A stretch of DNA of 64,000 nt, from NCBI GenBank assembly GCA_022495995.1, contig JAFEMH010002448.1, positions 62,001-126,000 of the forward strand, read 5' to 3'. This DNA is from Adenophora triphylla var. japonica. Lineage: Eukaryota > Streptophyta > Magnoliopsida > Asterales > Campanulaceae. The position numbers and the translations under genes are program-made. Under the pieces are notes generated by a model, which ran no database searches, was not told where the DNA came from, and saw only the letters and a list, made by a program, of their open reading frames with translations. This document shows, piece after piece, positions 33,892 to 44,424 of the stretch (position 1 is its first letter; each line of letters begins with the position of its first letter).

Positions 33892-35307
33892 TGACGAACG
33901 TCGAAACGTCAAAAATAAATTTCCAACTCAACTATCTACAAGTGATTTGTAAATAGGGTAAGTCGGGTCGAACCACAGAGACACGAATTTAAAGTGTAAG
34001 AATTATTGCTATAACAAAAAGTTTGTAAAGTGAAGGATTGGTTGATTTGTTTAAGACTAAGATGGTTGCAAAAATTACGGAAAAATGATTATAAACGAGT
34101 TTTATAATAAGGAGACAATTCCCGGAATTGGTTTCACAAATTATGCTCAAGTTTCACAATTCATCAATCAAAGTATACTTGGGGTTTTGTTCTTACAAAA
34201 ATATGATTGGGACACTTTGGCGGGTGATTTGCAATCAAGTGTTCCCAATTAATCTATTCCCTTGGCCCGTTCATAGATTAATTCGGAACCCAATTAGAAC
34301 TTAAGAACAATACAAGAAAAACCACAATTCTTATGAATCTTTTGGCGGAGATTCAATGAATTGTTACTATCAAGTCAAGTCTAATTTCAATTATGAATTT
34401 GGCGATTCACAATTGAAATTCCCAAGTAATTCAAGAACAATTATGTGATCAAGATAAGTATTCTAAAATTCAAGTAAAAGCAACTTGACAATCCCAAGTA
34501 ATACAATGATAAAGATGAAAAATAAAACTTAAAACATAATTGTTACCTCCAATTCCAAGAACAAAGAAGGTTAGCTATCCATGGAAAATAAAGAACACCC
34601 AAGAAATTCTAAGAAAATTCTGCATGAAGTTCTAAAGAAAAGATAAAGACTCTCTACTTATAGGTCTCTAAAAAAAACTGAAAAAATTAATAATAAAAAA
34701 ATAAATAAACCATGTTCTCCAAAAACCACTGCTGCAATTAATCCTTCATTAACACCATAAACAGTCACCATTAAAACAATCATCAATCCTCATTAATACC
34801 AGAGACACGCCTGGGCTTCTGCAAAACGCCTCGTGGGCGGTCGCCCACTTCACCCCTGGGCGGTCGCCCAGTGCTCCAGAAACATTTGTCTTCACAACTC
34901 ATACTTGTGAGCGGCCGCCCACCTGTCCTGCACGGTCGCCCACACCAACAGAAGGTTCAAAGCTTCACATTTTTCCTCCTGAGCGGCCGCCCACTAAGAA
35001 CCTAAGCGACCGCCCACCTCGGCAGACTGGTAGGCCCATTTTCTTTTCTTCCTTCATTCTTGCATTGGCCCAGCTGCATTCTTCCACTACAATTGCCTTG
35101 GTTTTGTCCCACTTATAACTTGATTCAACCCATAATTGCTTCATCTCAATTTTCCACTTGATTTATTCACAATTGTTCCCAATTTCCAAACTTGAACCAC
35201 TGAAAATAAAGACACTAAAAACATCCATTAATCCCACAAAACTCAAGGATTAAGCAAATAATAAGTTCAAAAAGTAGTCAATGGATGAGTGTAAAACTCA
35301 CTCATCA
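33892..35307 (-). repeat. 5' LTR of the Athila element
   Basis: 1416 bp, same length as its partner, two base differences seen by eye. It carries the same palindrome cluster (34833-35018) and TATA box. Confidence 0.95.
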
Positions 35308-35312
35308 CCCAC

Positions 35313-37377
35313 TCCAGGTTAAACGGAATCCGTTAAGCTCCCCGTTGCAAGCCAACGAGACGTCCCGGGACTGCCCCGTGCATCCCGACATCCAAGCGTA
35401 CTCAACACACGTCATCGCACGTAAAAGTACGGCTTTTCCTGAAAAATGCACTTTTCGACACTTTCCGGGGGCATTTCGGACATTTTCCGAACTGTTATTT
35501 TAAAAACGGACAAAACCGGGGCTCGGAAACGAACTCCCACAAATCCTGGTGAGTCATGGGACATGTGGCATGCATGCCACCTCCCTCTAGTCACCCTTCA
35601 ATAAGAAATCAAAGAGAAAAGACAAAAATACCCCTGGATTGCAGACTCAGTCCGGCCGGACTCATTTGCAAATTCTCAGAAATTGCCAACAAGTCCCTCC
35701 AATTGCCAAGATACCACAAAACCCCCTCAATTTTAGGTTAAGTCCGTCCGGACTCTTCATGAAATTACCCCTATAATTACAAGGCTGTCAAAGCCAGAAA
35801 GGAGAAGAAAATCACTCTCCATTTTCACCCTTGCCACGGTCCAAACCAGTTTTACCCCCTCCCGAGCTCCCGTTTCATCTCGATTCGCGTGAAACCTTCA
35901 AATTTCGATCAAATACGCCCCTCACCACCTTGAAACACCATCCCAAGTCACTTTCCGTATCCCGTATACACCCTCGAGCCAAAGGAGTCGACCCTATCAA
36001 TAGGTATAACTCCCTCTCTCTAATCTCTCGTTCCGTCTCGGTTTACGCGCCAGTCGCTACAACCATTTCGAACGAACATCGTTGAAATGTAGACGCCTCC
36101 GTCTAACGGGGTCCGATACGTTTTAGCCCTAGATCCTCTTCTCTTCCCGTAAGAGAAGTAATCTCGGGTTAAAACGGCGTTCCGACCCCGTTCTGTTTAC
36201 TTTTACGTCATTTATAATTCCGGATCGATCGATCCGTCGATCGTCATTTAAATTTCTGTCATTTACAATTCCGAACCATTTGATCCGTCGAACGTCATTT
36301 ACATTTCATGCAACTTTACAACTCCGAGCCGTTTGGCTCGTCGATCGTACTTTACAATTCCGGATCGTTTGATTCCGTCGATACCGCACTTTAAATAATG
36401 TCATTTACAAAGTCCGACCCGTTTGGATCGTGATAGTATTTACTTTTAAAAAGTCCGAGTCGCAACCCGATTCGTTGATTACATGTCATTTAATACGTTT
36501 TTCCCGTAAAATCTTTAACAATGTAATGCCCGGTTCAAAACCGGAGTTCGACCTTCAAACTCTCTTTCAAAATGCGCGAAATGACGTTTGGCATCCAAAC
36601 GCTCATCTTCAAACTTAAAAGCCGACTTTTAATATTCAAAATCATTTAATACGTTTTTCCGTAAAATCGTTAACAATGACAATCCCGGTTCAAAACCGGA
36701 GTTCGACCTTCGAACTCTCTTTCAAAATGCGCGAAATGACGTTTGACCTCCAAACGCTCATCTTCAAACTAAAAGCCGACTTTTGACACTCAAAATCATT
36801 TAATAAGTTTTTCCGTAAAATCGTTAACAATGACAATCCCGGTTCAAAATCGGAGTTCGACCTACGAACTCTCTTTCAAAACTCAAAATTCGACGTTTGT
36901 CATTCAAACACTCGTCTTTTCAAACAAATCACCTAATCAACGTTTGACATTCAAACCAAGATTAAGCTTGTCATTCAAGCCCCCATTTCAAAATGCAAAC
37001 ACACACCCAAACACACACGATTTTGAGAAAGGTAGAAAGACTCGTCATACGAGGCGTTTCGGGTGATCTCGTAATACTCTTCCCGAAACGTAACGTGACC
37101 TCCGAACCTAACAATCTCTAGCACTCAAAAAGCTTTTTACTCGTTTTTGCTACCAATAAAAATGACACCCCATTTTCAAAGTCTTTTCCTAAGTTTTTGC
37201 TACCAATAAAGATGACACCATTTTCACAAAAGCCGTTTTTCAACGTTTGGGCTCAAAATACAAAAATCGCGTGGCGACTCCTCTTCATTCCCGAAAGCGA
37301 GGTCTCAGACACCAACCCTCCGTGAAAGACAACCGCATCTTCGCCGCCGCGCGAAAATCCCGGGTAATTTCACACGC
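35313..37377 (+). repeat. 3' LTR of element D, right fragment
   Basis: Continuation of the LTR begun at 23072; E (53559 on) confirms that the two pieces join. The right end is uncertain: homology to E runs to about 37220, and the end is placed at a CA near 37377. It contains GTGGCGACTCC near 37270, a word also seen near the end of A's LTR. Confidence 0.65.
35649..35779 (+). promoter_or_regulatory. LTR promoter of D: two palindromes and TATA box
   Basis: AGTCCGGCCGGACT (35649-35662) and AGTCCGTCCGGACT (35741-35754) precede TATAATTA (35772-35779). The gap from the second site to TATA is 17 bp, as in E and F. Confidence 0.6.
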
Positions 37378-38132
37378 CAAGTCTCGCGCCGGACAAGGCC
37401 TTTTGTTTAGCTCCAGTTTTGACCGTAGCGTTGTATCGTTCGAGACAAGCCTCCTGTTTAGCTCCGATTTTGGCTAGGAAAAGGGTTCTTTTCCCTAAGG
37501 GTTAAGGATATTTATAATGTATAAATAGAAATCTTTTGTCTCAGCCTATATTGACGAAAATTAGAGTTTTAGAAACACTAATTGATTTATTTTGATTGAG
37601 AATCAAAGATCAAAACACCCATATCAATTCCATAATTCAGCCATTGATTGTTGAATATCTATTCAACAATCGGAGGATCATCTATCAAACCTACAAGAAT
37701 TGTTCTTGGTTCGTTCTCGTGTGACTTAACGATAGAGGGTGATTGCTTTATCACCATAAGATTGAAGACTTGCAATCGTTGATTCATCACAAGGATTAGA
37801 ACAAGGAAGAAGAAGATCAAAGGTTCGACATCAATTCAAATGTTGAATTTCAGATTCGATTTGAGATTCGTTATTGAGCAAACATAATCGCTACAAGATA
37901 TGTAAATCTATTTCATATGTTTTTAATTTGTTCATGCTAAACGAATTCAAAACTATAATTCTATTGATTTATAAAGTTCTTTTGCTTCATTTGTAACCTC
38001 TAAACCCAATAAAATGGAGGGCTAGTAAAAAAATATGCATTCCTCTAACGTGATATTGTGAAACAATGATGTCGTCAGATGGGTGATGAATTCTTCTAAC
38101 CATTATTATAATAGAAGAATTCTAGTATAATG
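37378..38132. other. Low-copy sequence left of the PR-1 island
   Basis: No gene recognised. TATAAATAG at about 37522, followed by A+T-rich sequence, resembles the 3' part of a decayed LTR or a promoter, but no partner or primer-binding site is visible. A hairpin with arms GAATTCTTCT/AGAAGAATTC lies at about 38090-38125. Confidence 0.4.
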
Positions 38133-38412
38133 TACTACTTTGTTCCAATAAGAGCTGCCCATTTTTTGGGCAGCGTGCAAATTAAGGAAATAGGGAGAAG
38201 TAAAAATGTTGTGAGTGTAATTTGAAAATATGAGAGAGAATGAGTGGAGAGAATAGTAAATTATAATGGTGTTGTGAGTATTAAAATAATGAAGAAGAGA
38301 GAATGAGTGGAGGGAATAGTGAAGATTCCTTTGCTAAAAAAGGAAAGTGAAAGCTATTAACGGGACACCCAAAATGGCAAAATGGGAAGCTGCTATTGAG
38401 ACGGAGGGAGTA
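38133..38412. mobile_element. Stowaway-like MITE (Tc1/mariner) upstream of PR-1
   Basis: Inverted ends: left ACTACTTTGTTCCAATAAGA and right (complement) ACTCCCTCCGTCTCAATAGC, both followed by (A)GCTxCCCATTTT. The right end carries the plant Stowaway hallmark CTCCCTCCGT. It is flanked by TA on both sides (included). About 280 bp, no coding capacity. Confidence 0.8.
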
Positions 38413-38420
38413 TTTTTTTA

Positions 38421-38660
38421 CCATCCCATGACATGTCATTCTAATTAGCCGCCTACATGAGACTTTTGGAGATATTGATGTTTCTTTTTTATAAAAAGTA
38501 TGTCTATTTTATTCTATCTTTTAATAAACTTTGTTTCCATTAATAATCACATTTCTCTTTTCACAAAAGTAAACATTTCTCTTTTCACAAAAGTAAACTG
38601 ATAAACAAAATAGACTCAAGGGCGGCTCCGGCTAATTAGAATACATTAAACATGTGATGG
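38421..38660. repeat. Foldback sequence between MITE and PR-1 promoter
   Basis: Arms 38421-38452 and 38629-38660 are inverted copies (CCATCCCATG and TTCTAATTAGCCG in both), with about 175 bp between. It may be a small foldback MITE; no clear duplication was found. The interior has a 24-bp direct duplication with CATTTCTCTTTTCACAAAAG (about 38550-38597). Confidence 0.5.
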
Positions 38661-38724
38661 ATAAGAGAAACTAAAAGACAAAGGTAATTTTAATAATGAG
38701 AGATCCAACGGTTCAAAGAAAGAC

Positions 38725-38807
38725 TACGTGGATCCGGCTAACGTATGGTACAGTTTAATATGATGAGGCTAAAACTTTTTTTTATCCAAATGATTTCCCT
38801 ATAAATA
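38725..38807 (+). promoter_or_regulatory. PR-1 core promoter
   Basis: TATAAATA at 38800-38807, 39 bp before the chosen ATG. TACGTGG at 38725-38731 matches the ACGT core of ABRE/G-box-like sites. Confidence 0.6.
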
Positions 38808-38846
38808 AGTATGTGTAATATCCATCATCTTCCAACACAAAACAAA

Positions 38847-39350
38847 ATGGGGTTCTCTAATATCACACAAACTATTCTCTGTCTAACAATTGTCCTAGCC
38901 ATGGTTCATGCTTCTGTAGCACAAAACTCGCCTCAAGACTACCTCGCCGCCCACAATTCAGCTCGTGCTCAGGTTGGCGTCGGACCATTGACTTGGGATA
39001 ACAATGTGGCAGCCTACGCTCAGAACTACGCTAATCAACGCATAGGTGATTGCAAAATGGTCCATTCTGGTGGTCGTTATGGTGAAAACTTAGCCGCGGC
39101 ATTCCCTGATATTACTGCCACGCAAGCTGTGAAGATGTGGGTTGACGAGAGGAAATTTTATGACTACAACTCTAATACGTGTGTTGGCGGGGTGTGCGGC
39201 CACTATACGCAGGTGGTTTGGCGCAGTTCTAGGAGACTTGGGTGTGCTAGGGTTCGGTGTAACAATGGTTGGTGGTTCGTTATTTGCAACTATGATCCTC
39301 CTGGTAACATTGTAGGAGACCGTCCTTACGGACAACTCACAAGTTTCTGA
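38847..39350 (+). CDS. PR1: Pathogenesis-related protein 1 (CAP domain), secreted
   Basis: 167 residues, single exon as usual for PR-1. The start at 38847 is preferred because the in-frame ATG at 38811 is only 3 bp past the TATA box and would add 12 residues before a clean signal peptide. Signal peptide is residues 1-25, cleavage after ...HASVA, so mature PR-1 starts QNSPQDYL as in known family members. The CAP domain shows [31 protein letters not shown] and GHYTQVVW. The His-Glu-Glu-His tetrad (in MVHS, YGEN, VDERK, GHYT) and all six conserved cysteines (GDC, NTC, GVC, LGC, VRC, VIC) are present. The CAPE peptide motif [11 protein letters not shown] follows CNYD but is not at the terminus, since six more residues (GQLTSF) follow. 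PR-1 proteins are apoplastic defence proteins that bind sterols. The gene looks intact. Confidence 0.95.
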   Translation: MGFSNITQTILCLTIVLAMVHASVAQNSPQDYLAAHNSARAQVGVGPLTWDNNVAAYAQNYANQRIGDCKMVHSGGRYGENLAAAFPDITATQAVKMWVDERKFYDYNSNTCVGGVCGHYTQVVWRSSRRLGCARVRCNNGWWFVICNYDPPGNIVGDRPYGQLTSF

Positions 39351-39361
39351 TCCTCGGTTAT

Positions 39362-39447
39362 TACTCGTCTGTCTCAATAATAAGATAGTTTTATTTTGAC
39401 TATAAAAATTAAAATAAAATTATATTTTTGAGATGGAAGGAGTGTTA
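39362..39447. mobile_element. Small Stowaway-like MITE in the PR-1 3' region
   Basis: Begins TACTCGTCTGTCTCAATAAT and ends (complement) TAACACTCCTTCCATCTCAA, about 86 bp. It starts 12 bp after the PR-1 stop, so it probably forms part of the 3' UTR. Confidence 0.6.
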
Positions 39448-39923
39448 TATATATTGTATGGTACTGACATGTAAGTTAAATAAGAGTATGAATATGCTCA
39501 TGCTTTATGTGGTCAATAACTCAGTACCAAAGAGTTACAATGTTAATGTTTTGTTCATGGTTGTATCATATTTTTAATGTATTATTCCATAATTTTGTGT
39601 GCTATTTTTGGTGGTTATAATTTTTCCATTAAGTTTCTCCACTCAGAGTCTCAGACATAAGGGAATTGGAATTTTTCATTTCTACCTTGTTCCTACTGAG
39701 ACAGATTTTAAATTCGCTACCAAGCATATATAGCGAATTTGGAATGTGTTTTAACCTTATTTAATAATTAATTAATTTAAATTTGCTATTGGCGAACACG
39801 AAATTAAATTAGTTTTTTTTTTTCGAATGCAAAAATTATTTTCAAAATGTACCTAATAAAATTTAAAAAATTAGAATTCGCTATTGCTCGTGAATTTGAA
39901 ATGGACAAACCTAAATTCGCTAT
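39448..39923. other. A+T-rich sequence right of PR-1
   Basis: No gene. AATTCGCTA or its relatives recur several times between 39710 and 39920, including a dyad ATTCGCTA...TAGCGAAT at 39712-39738. Confidence 0.4.
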
Positions 39924-39932
39924 TAGTAAAAA

Positions 39933-41798
39933 GAGATAATAGCAAAATAAACCTTGAACAAGTTTAGTCATTGCAAATTGAACCTTCTACATATTATAAT
40001 TGCGTGAAAAACCTTGTACTGAAAATTTGGTTGCAATATAAACCTTCCATCCGTTAGTTGTCAGAAAATAAGTTAGAAAAGTGCACTTTCACCCCCTAAA
40101 ATTTATTTGATTTCTATCATTCCTCTAAAGGTTAATTTTATCATATTTTCTTATTTTTTATTATTTATAAACTTTATTTCACTCATATATATTAAAATAA
40201 GAAGTTCGTGACTCTTAACATTAAATGTCATTTTTTGACAAGTCATTTGCTTAAAAATATTATATTTTAGTTAATTGTACCTTCAAACTCAAATTTTATT
40301 ATTCAAGCATATATTAATAAGTAAAGTATTATTCTTAAAAATTACCTATCAAAAGAACCTTTTTTATATAAGGAGGAAGTAGTATTTTTGTTAAAAATAG
40401 TACTTTATACTTTACTTTACATTAAGAATAATTTTTTAGATTAAGAATAATTCTTATCGTATTTGTATTTTTATCAATTTACATAATAAATTTAGGCTGA
40501 TTTTAAAAAGATACAAATGGGCAAAATATTATCTATTAAAAAAATATATATTGTGTCAATAATAATATCTTTTTTGGTCCGGAGCTCTTACAAAATTATA
40601 GTGAAATTATTTTTATTTAGTTAGTCCATTAGGGGTCGTTTGGTAGCCATTCTTAGCATTCGATAGGATTATTAGTCCAATAAGCTTGATGTTTGGTAGA
40701 TTAAATGCAACTGTTGTAATAATCCTAACAACCTGGATAAGGCCTTTTATCACATCTTATTCCCTTCATATTTATCCCAAAAAAAGGATGATATAATTGA
40801 TCCCTGGAGTAATAGTCTTCTGACTATTTATACATCCTATCAGCGTTTGGTAGGCCGATAGGATTAGCCTGTATTAATAGTGAGGGGATTATTAATCAGA
40901 GGATTAATAATATCACCCTTTTTTTTGGATTAATAAGAAGGGGATATATAAGAGGGGATAAGAGGTTACTATCCAGGTTGTTAGAAATAATACATTGGTT
41001 GCATTTAATGTACCAAATATCAAAATTATTGGATTAATAATCCTATCCAGCCTAAGAAGGGCTACCAAACGGCCCCTTAATGTACAAATAGCCGATAAAC
41101 ATGTTAAGAGTCACTAGCCGATAAACATGTTAAGAGTCACGAATATTTTACTTTTTATATCTTTTTCTAATCTCTCTAAATTAATTATTTTAAATTGGTA
41201 TAAACAAGTGAAGGACCATTCTAATTCTAAGCAATATTACTTTTGGCATGAACAAATAAAACACTTTACTTTTAATATATTATTCTTGAATTAGAGTATT
41301 ACTCTTTTCATCTCAAAATGTATGTTCAAAAAATTCAAATTTACTTTTAATCAAGAGCAAATTTGATAATTTCAGAGTGAATTTCATAATTTATGGACAT
41401 TCAATTATTGTGTAAAGTAATACTTATTTCCCATTTAAAAAAAAAGGTTTTTTGACAAATAAATATTTCAAGATTAATATTATTTAGTTAGTTTGTTGGT
41501 GTAAGAATTAGTAAAATACACATTTTATACTAAAATTATGGGTACAATTTTTTTTAAATAACGAAAAATAAGAAAATATGATAAAATTAACATTTGGGAA
41601 AACAATAGAAATTTGATAAATTTTAGGGGGTGAAATTGTACTTTTCAAACTCATTTTCTAACGACTATCGAATGTATCGAATGGAAGGTTCATTTTGCAA
41701 CCAAATTCTTAGTATAAGGTTTTTTATGCAGTTATAATGCGTACAAAGTTCAATTTGCAATGATTAAACTTGTCCAAGGTTTATTTTGCATTTATCTC
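39933..41798. mobile_element. Mutator-like element (MULE), non-autonomous, long terminal inverted repeats
   Basis: Terminal inverted repeats of more than 200 bp start GAGATAATAGCAAAATAAAC on the left and GAGATAAATGCAAAATAAAC (complement) on the right. The element is flanked by a perfect 9-bp duplication TAGTAAAAA (39924-39932 and 41799-41807), the Mutator hallmark. The interior is A+T-rich without transposase. A Tourist-like MITE is nested within, and a 25-bp tandem duplication with CCGATAAACATGTTAAGAGT follows it (about 41090-41140). Confidence 0.85.
40632..41076. mobile_element. Tourist-like MITE (PIF/Harbinger) nested in the MULE
   Basis: 445 bp with ends GGGGTCGTTTGGTAGCC and GGCTACCAAACGGCCCC and inverted similarity extending inward over more than 100 bp, so it folds into a long hairpin. 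TTA duplications flank it (40629-40631, 41077-41079). Confidence 0.85.
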
Positions 41799-41807
41799 TA
41801 GTAAAAA

Positions 41808-42796
41808 ACTTGATTAGTTTGAGCAAAACTTTTTCAAGTATTTCATTCAGGAAAATAGTTATTTTTAAAAAATAATATTTTGAGAAAAAAATGGGTGATG
41901 AATATATGTATAACAAGTATATTGTTGATGCTGCAAAAAACGTTCGGATCGGCTCAAATTCGGCGGAAGGTTGTACTCCGGCAGTTGAATAGCCTGAAAC
42001 AGATAAACAAACACGTAAACTAAGCCGGGGCTTCTCCGGCGAAGGCCCTCCGGCGTGAGAGTAAGTATTGGCTTTGTGAGAGAGAGAAATCAATTGACAA
42101 GAGTTTAGGGTCCCCGCGATATGACAATCTAGATGGATTGAATACGCGGACTGGGATGATTCAACTTTGGAGAGACCGGAGACTAGGTTGTTACCGTCAT
42201 CCGTCCTTAGTGTGGGTCCCGGGTTAATCGGGATATGAAATGCAATGACAGATATAGCATGCGTGCGCGTGTGTGAGAGTCAATCTAGGTGATAGATAAA
42301 AGAGAGATTTTTTTTGAAAAGATAAAATAAAACAGATATTGGCCGCACCAAGTGGTTGCCTACGTTTCTCCCATATTCGAAAGACTCAGGCCGTCGTAGT
42401 TTCACTTAATGAGAGAGAGAGAAATAAATAATTTAATTACAACTCCCGATCCCCATTGGACCGGACTTTAATCTAAAAACCCAATCACACAGTTTATAAA
42501 TAATAATCAATTATTTAAACTAAATACGGATTCGAGTTCTACATCTTAAGGGAGGCCTTAAGATGAAAGAACTTTGCAGATAATTTAATCTGGAATCTCC
42601 CTTGCGTGTTAGACTCTTATCTCGGATCTTGAGATGAACAAGGAAAACCAAAAGACACACAGATTGCCGAAGCATTGTCTCGCGCGAAACAGGTTGTCTC
42701 GTGCGAGACTAGCTTGATCTGAATACAAAAAAAATGATTTTTTATTTGAAAACCTCTTTTTATTAACGCAAGTTTAAGCCACTTTAAATTTATTGA
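41808..42796 (-). mobile_element. Remnant of Tat element C, 5' internal side
   Basis: Lies inside the primer-binding site of LTR C. No coding segment is supported. It contains a CTACG/CGTAG hairpin (42360-42399) and two palindromes of family type, GTCTCGCGCGAAAC (42677-42690) and GTCTCGTGCGAGAC (42696-42709). The left border with the MULE flank is undefined. Confidence 0.5.
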
Positions 42797-42814
42797 TCCC
42801 CAGCGGAGTCGCCA
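42797..42814 (-). other. Primer-binding site of element C
   Basis: On minus TGGCGACTCCGCTGGGGA, identical in type to that of A, one base from the LTR. Confidence 0.8.
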
Positions 42815-42815
42815 C

Positions 42816-43785
42816 TGTAGTGATGGTGAATTTTTAACATCTTTGAGTCGCCACCTATATTTATTTAGTTGGAAATATAGAAAAAACCATTTGAAAAGAG
42901 ATTTTGGGTTCGGGGCTTAGGTTATGGAATGGGAAGGTCAAGGAGCACCCATTCCACCCAATCCGGAGATCGGTCTTGCTAAAAAGTGGTTTTCAAAGAA
43001 AAGATGTTTTAATTAAATAAGTAAAAGAATCCATTAAACGAGGTTAAACGGAATATAGGATTGATTTCTTCGAGACCGTCCCCATGATTTGGGGAGGCTC
43101 TAGGCCGATCCTAGGTTTGATGTATTATACCACTCTAACAATCAATTAGAAAGGGAGGAGGAAGATTACCTCGTGAAGAGATTTGGACAGAGCTTCGACT
43201 CAAGTTTAGAGTCGAACCTTGATGTGGACAGAGCTTCGCCTCGGTCCTTGATTCTTTCTTTGATGTTTGTTGATCAACAAGGTTGATAAACAAACTTTAG
43301 GTGATTTTTAGGGTGGTTTACAAGAATCTTTCAGGGAGAGAAACCAGTAAACGTAGGGGTTTTCACGGAAAAGTCAAGGATTCGAAATACTGAAAGTCTT
43401 CAAGTATTTATAGGTGTTGGAGAGGTGAAGGTGGAGAGGTAAAATACCCTGGGAAGGTTCCAGAACCCAAATTCTATTGGATGACCGGATTGATAAGGTT
43501 TTATCCAGAAAGAGGTTGAAATCGACGAGGAAACTGGCCTCTGCACGACTGCAAGGGCTTAGTATCGCGCGAGACACGTAACTTCCGCATGAGACAAGGC
43601 TGTCAGTGGACAATTCTGTCCTTCCCTCGTTATCTCATATGCAGTTTAGTCCAAACTAACGGTCGTTAGTCAAAACTTAACAAAACATGACGAAATGGTG
43701 GATTTCTACTCTTGAATCAAGGCGAGAGTTAGAGTGGTATTAATCTGCTCTGATGGGTTCATAATGGGGTGCCTACACGGGGACA
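42816..43785 (-). repeat. LTR of Tat element C
   Basis: Begins TGTAGTGATGG on +. The other end is either CCTACA (43777) or GGGGACA (43785), since both give a TG...CA form. On minus TATAAATA is at 43405-43412 and palindrome GTATCGCGCGAGAC at 43562-43575, upstream of it. No partner LTR lies in the window. Confidence 0.7.
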
Positions 43786-43829
43786 AAACGAATCCAAAGG
43801 AACTGTGGGACTTTTTTAAGGCGTTTATA

Positions 43830-44350
43830 CCTAAGGGGGACTATTTGAAGGATTCTATACCTAAGAGAGACTGTTTGAAGGCGTCTATACTTAAGAGATA
43901 TTGTTTGAAGGCGTCTACACCTGAGTGAGACTATTTGAAGTTGTCTAAACCTGAGTGAGACTATTTGAAGGTGTCTATACCTGATTGAGACTATTTGAAG
44001 GCGTCTATACCTGAGTGAGACTATTTGAAGGCGTCTAAACCCGAGTGAGACTATTTGAAGGCGTCTAAACCTGAGTGAGACTATTTGAAGGCGTCTAAAC
44101 TTGATTGAGACTATTTGAAGGCGTCTATACCTGAGAGAGACTATTTGAAGGCGTCTAAACCTGAGGGAGACTATTTGAAGGCATCTATACCTGAGGGAGA
44201 TTATTTGAAGACGTCTAAACCTGAGTGAGACTATTTGAAGGCGTCTAAACTTGAGAGAGACTATTTGAAGGTGTCTATACCTAAGAGAGACTATTTGAAG
44301 GCGTCTAAACATGAGGGAGACTATTTGAAGGCGTCTATACCTGAGGGAGA
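43830..44350. repeat. 30-bp minisatellite, about 17 copies
   Basis: Unit contains GACTATTTGAAGGCGTCTAA followed by ACCTGAGTGA. The same motif exists in about three diverged copies in D (22787-22865, complement) and G (56694-56780). A minus-strand ORF of ten-residue repeats across it is an artefact of the 30-bp period. Confidence 0.9.
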
Positions 44351-44424
44351 TGAACTCAAAGGAAATGAAATGACTTTTTCAACAAAGTAAACACAAAACA
44401 TGATGATTTGCAGTTGGATGAGAT

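Larger units (their letters stand above)
23141..35307 (-). mobile_element. Athila-lineage Ty3/gypsy element, complete length
   Basis: 12,167 bp flanked by perfect CCCAC duplications (23136-23140 and 35308-35312). LTRs are 1416 bp each with no length difference. I see only two base differences, near 24454 and 24482 (left-copy coordinates). PBS complementary to tRNA-Asp type, gag, protease, RT, RNase H, integrase and an extra ORF lie on minus in Athila order. It sits inside the 3' LTR of D, so it is younger than D. Confidence 0.95.

Noticed and set aside
38811..38846. Earlier in-frame ATG for PR-1 (38811)
   Set aside because: It lies 3 bp past the TATA box, so it is unlikely to be in the mRNA, and would put 12 polar residues before the signal peptide.
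41764..42093. Minus-strand ORF of 109 residues across the MULE flank
   Set aside because: It crosses the target duplication and element border, so it cannot be an old gene; composition is random.
43773..44312. Minus-strand ORF of 179 residues made of ten-residue repeats (RRLQIVSLRF type)
   Set aside because: A product of the 30-bp tandem unit being a multiple of three; no start context or homologue, and it ends with the array.
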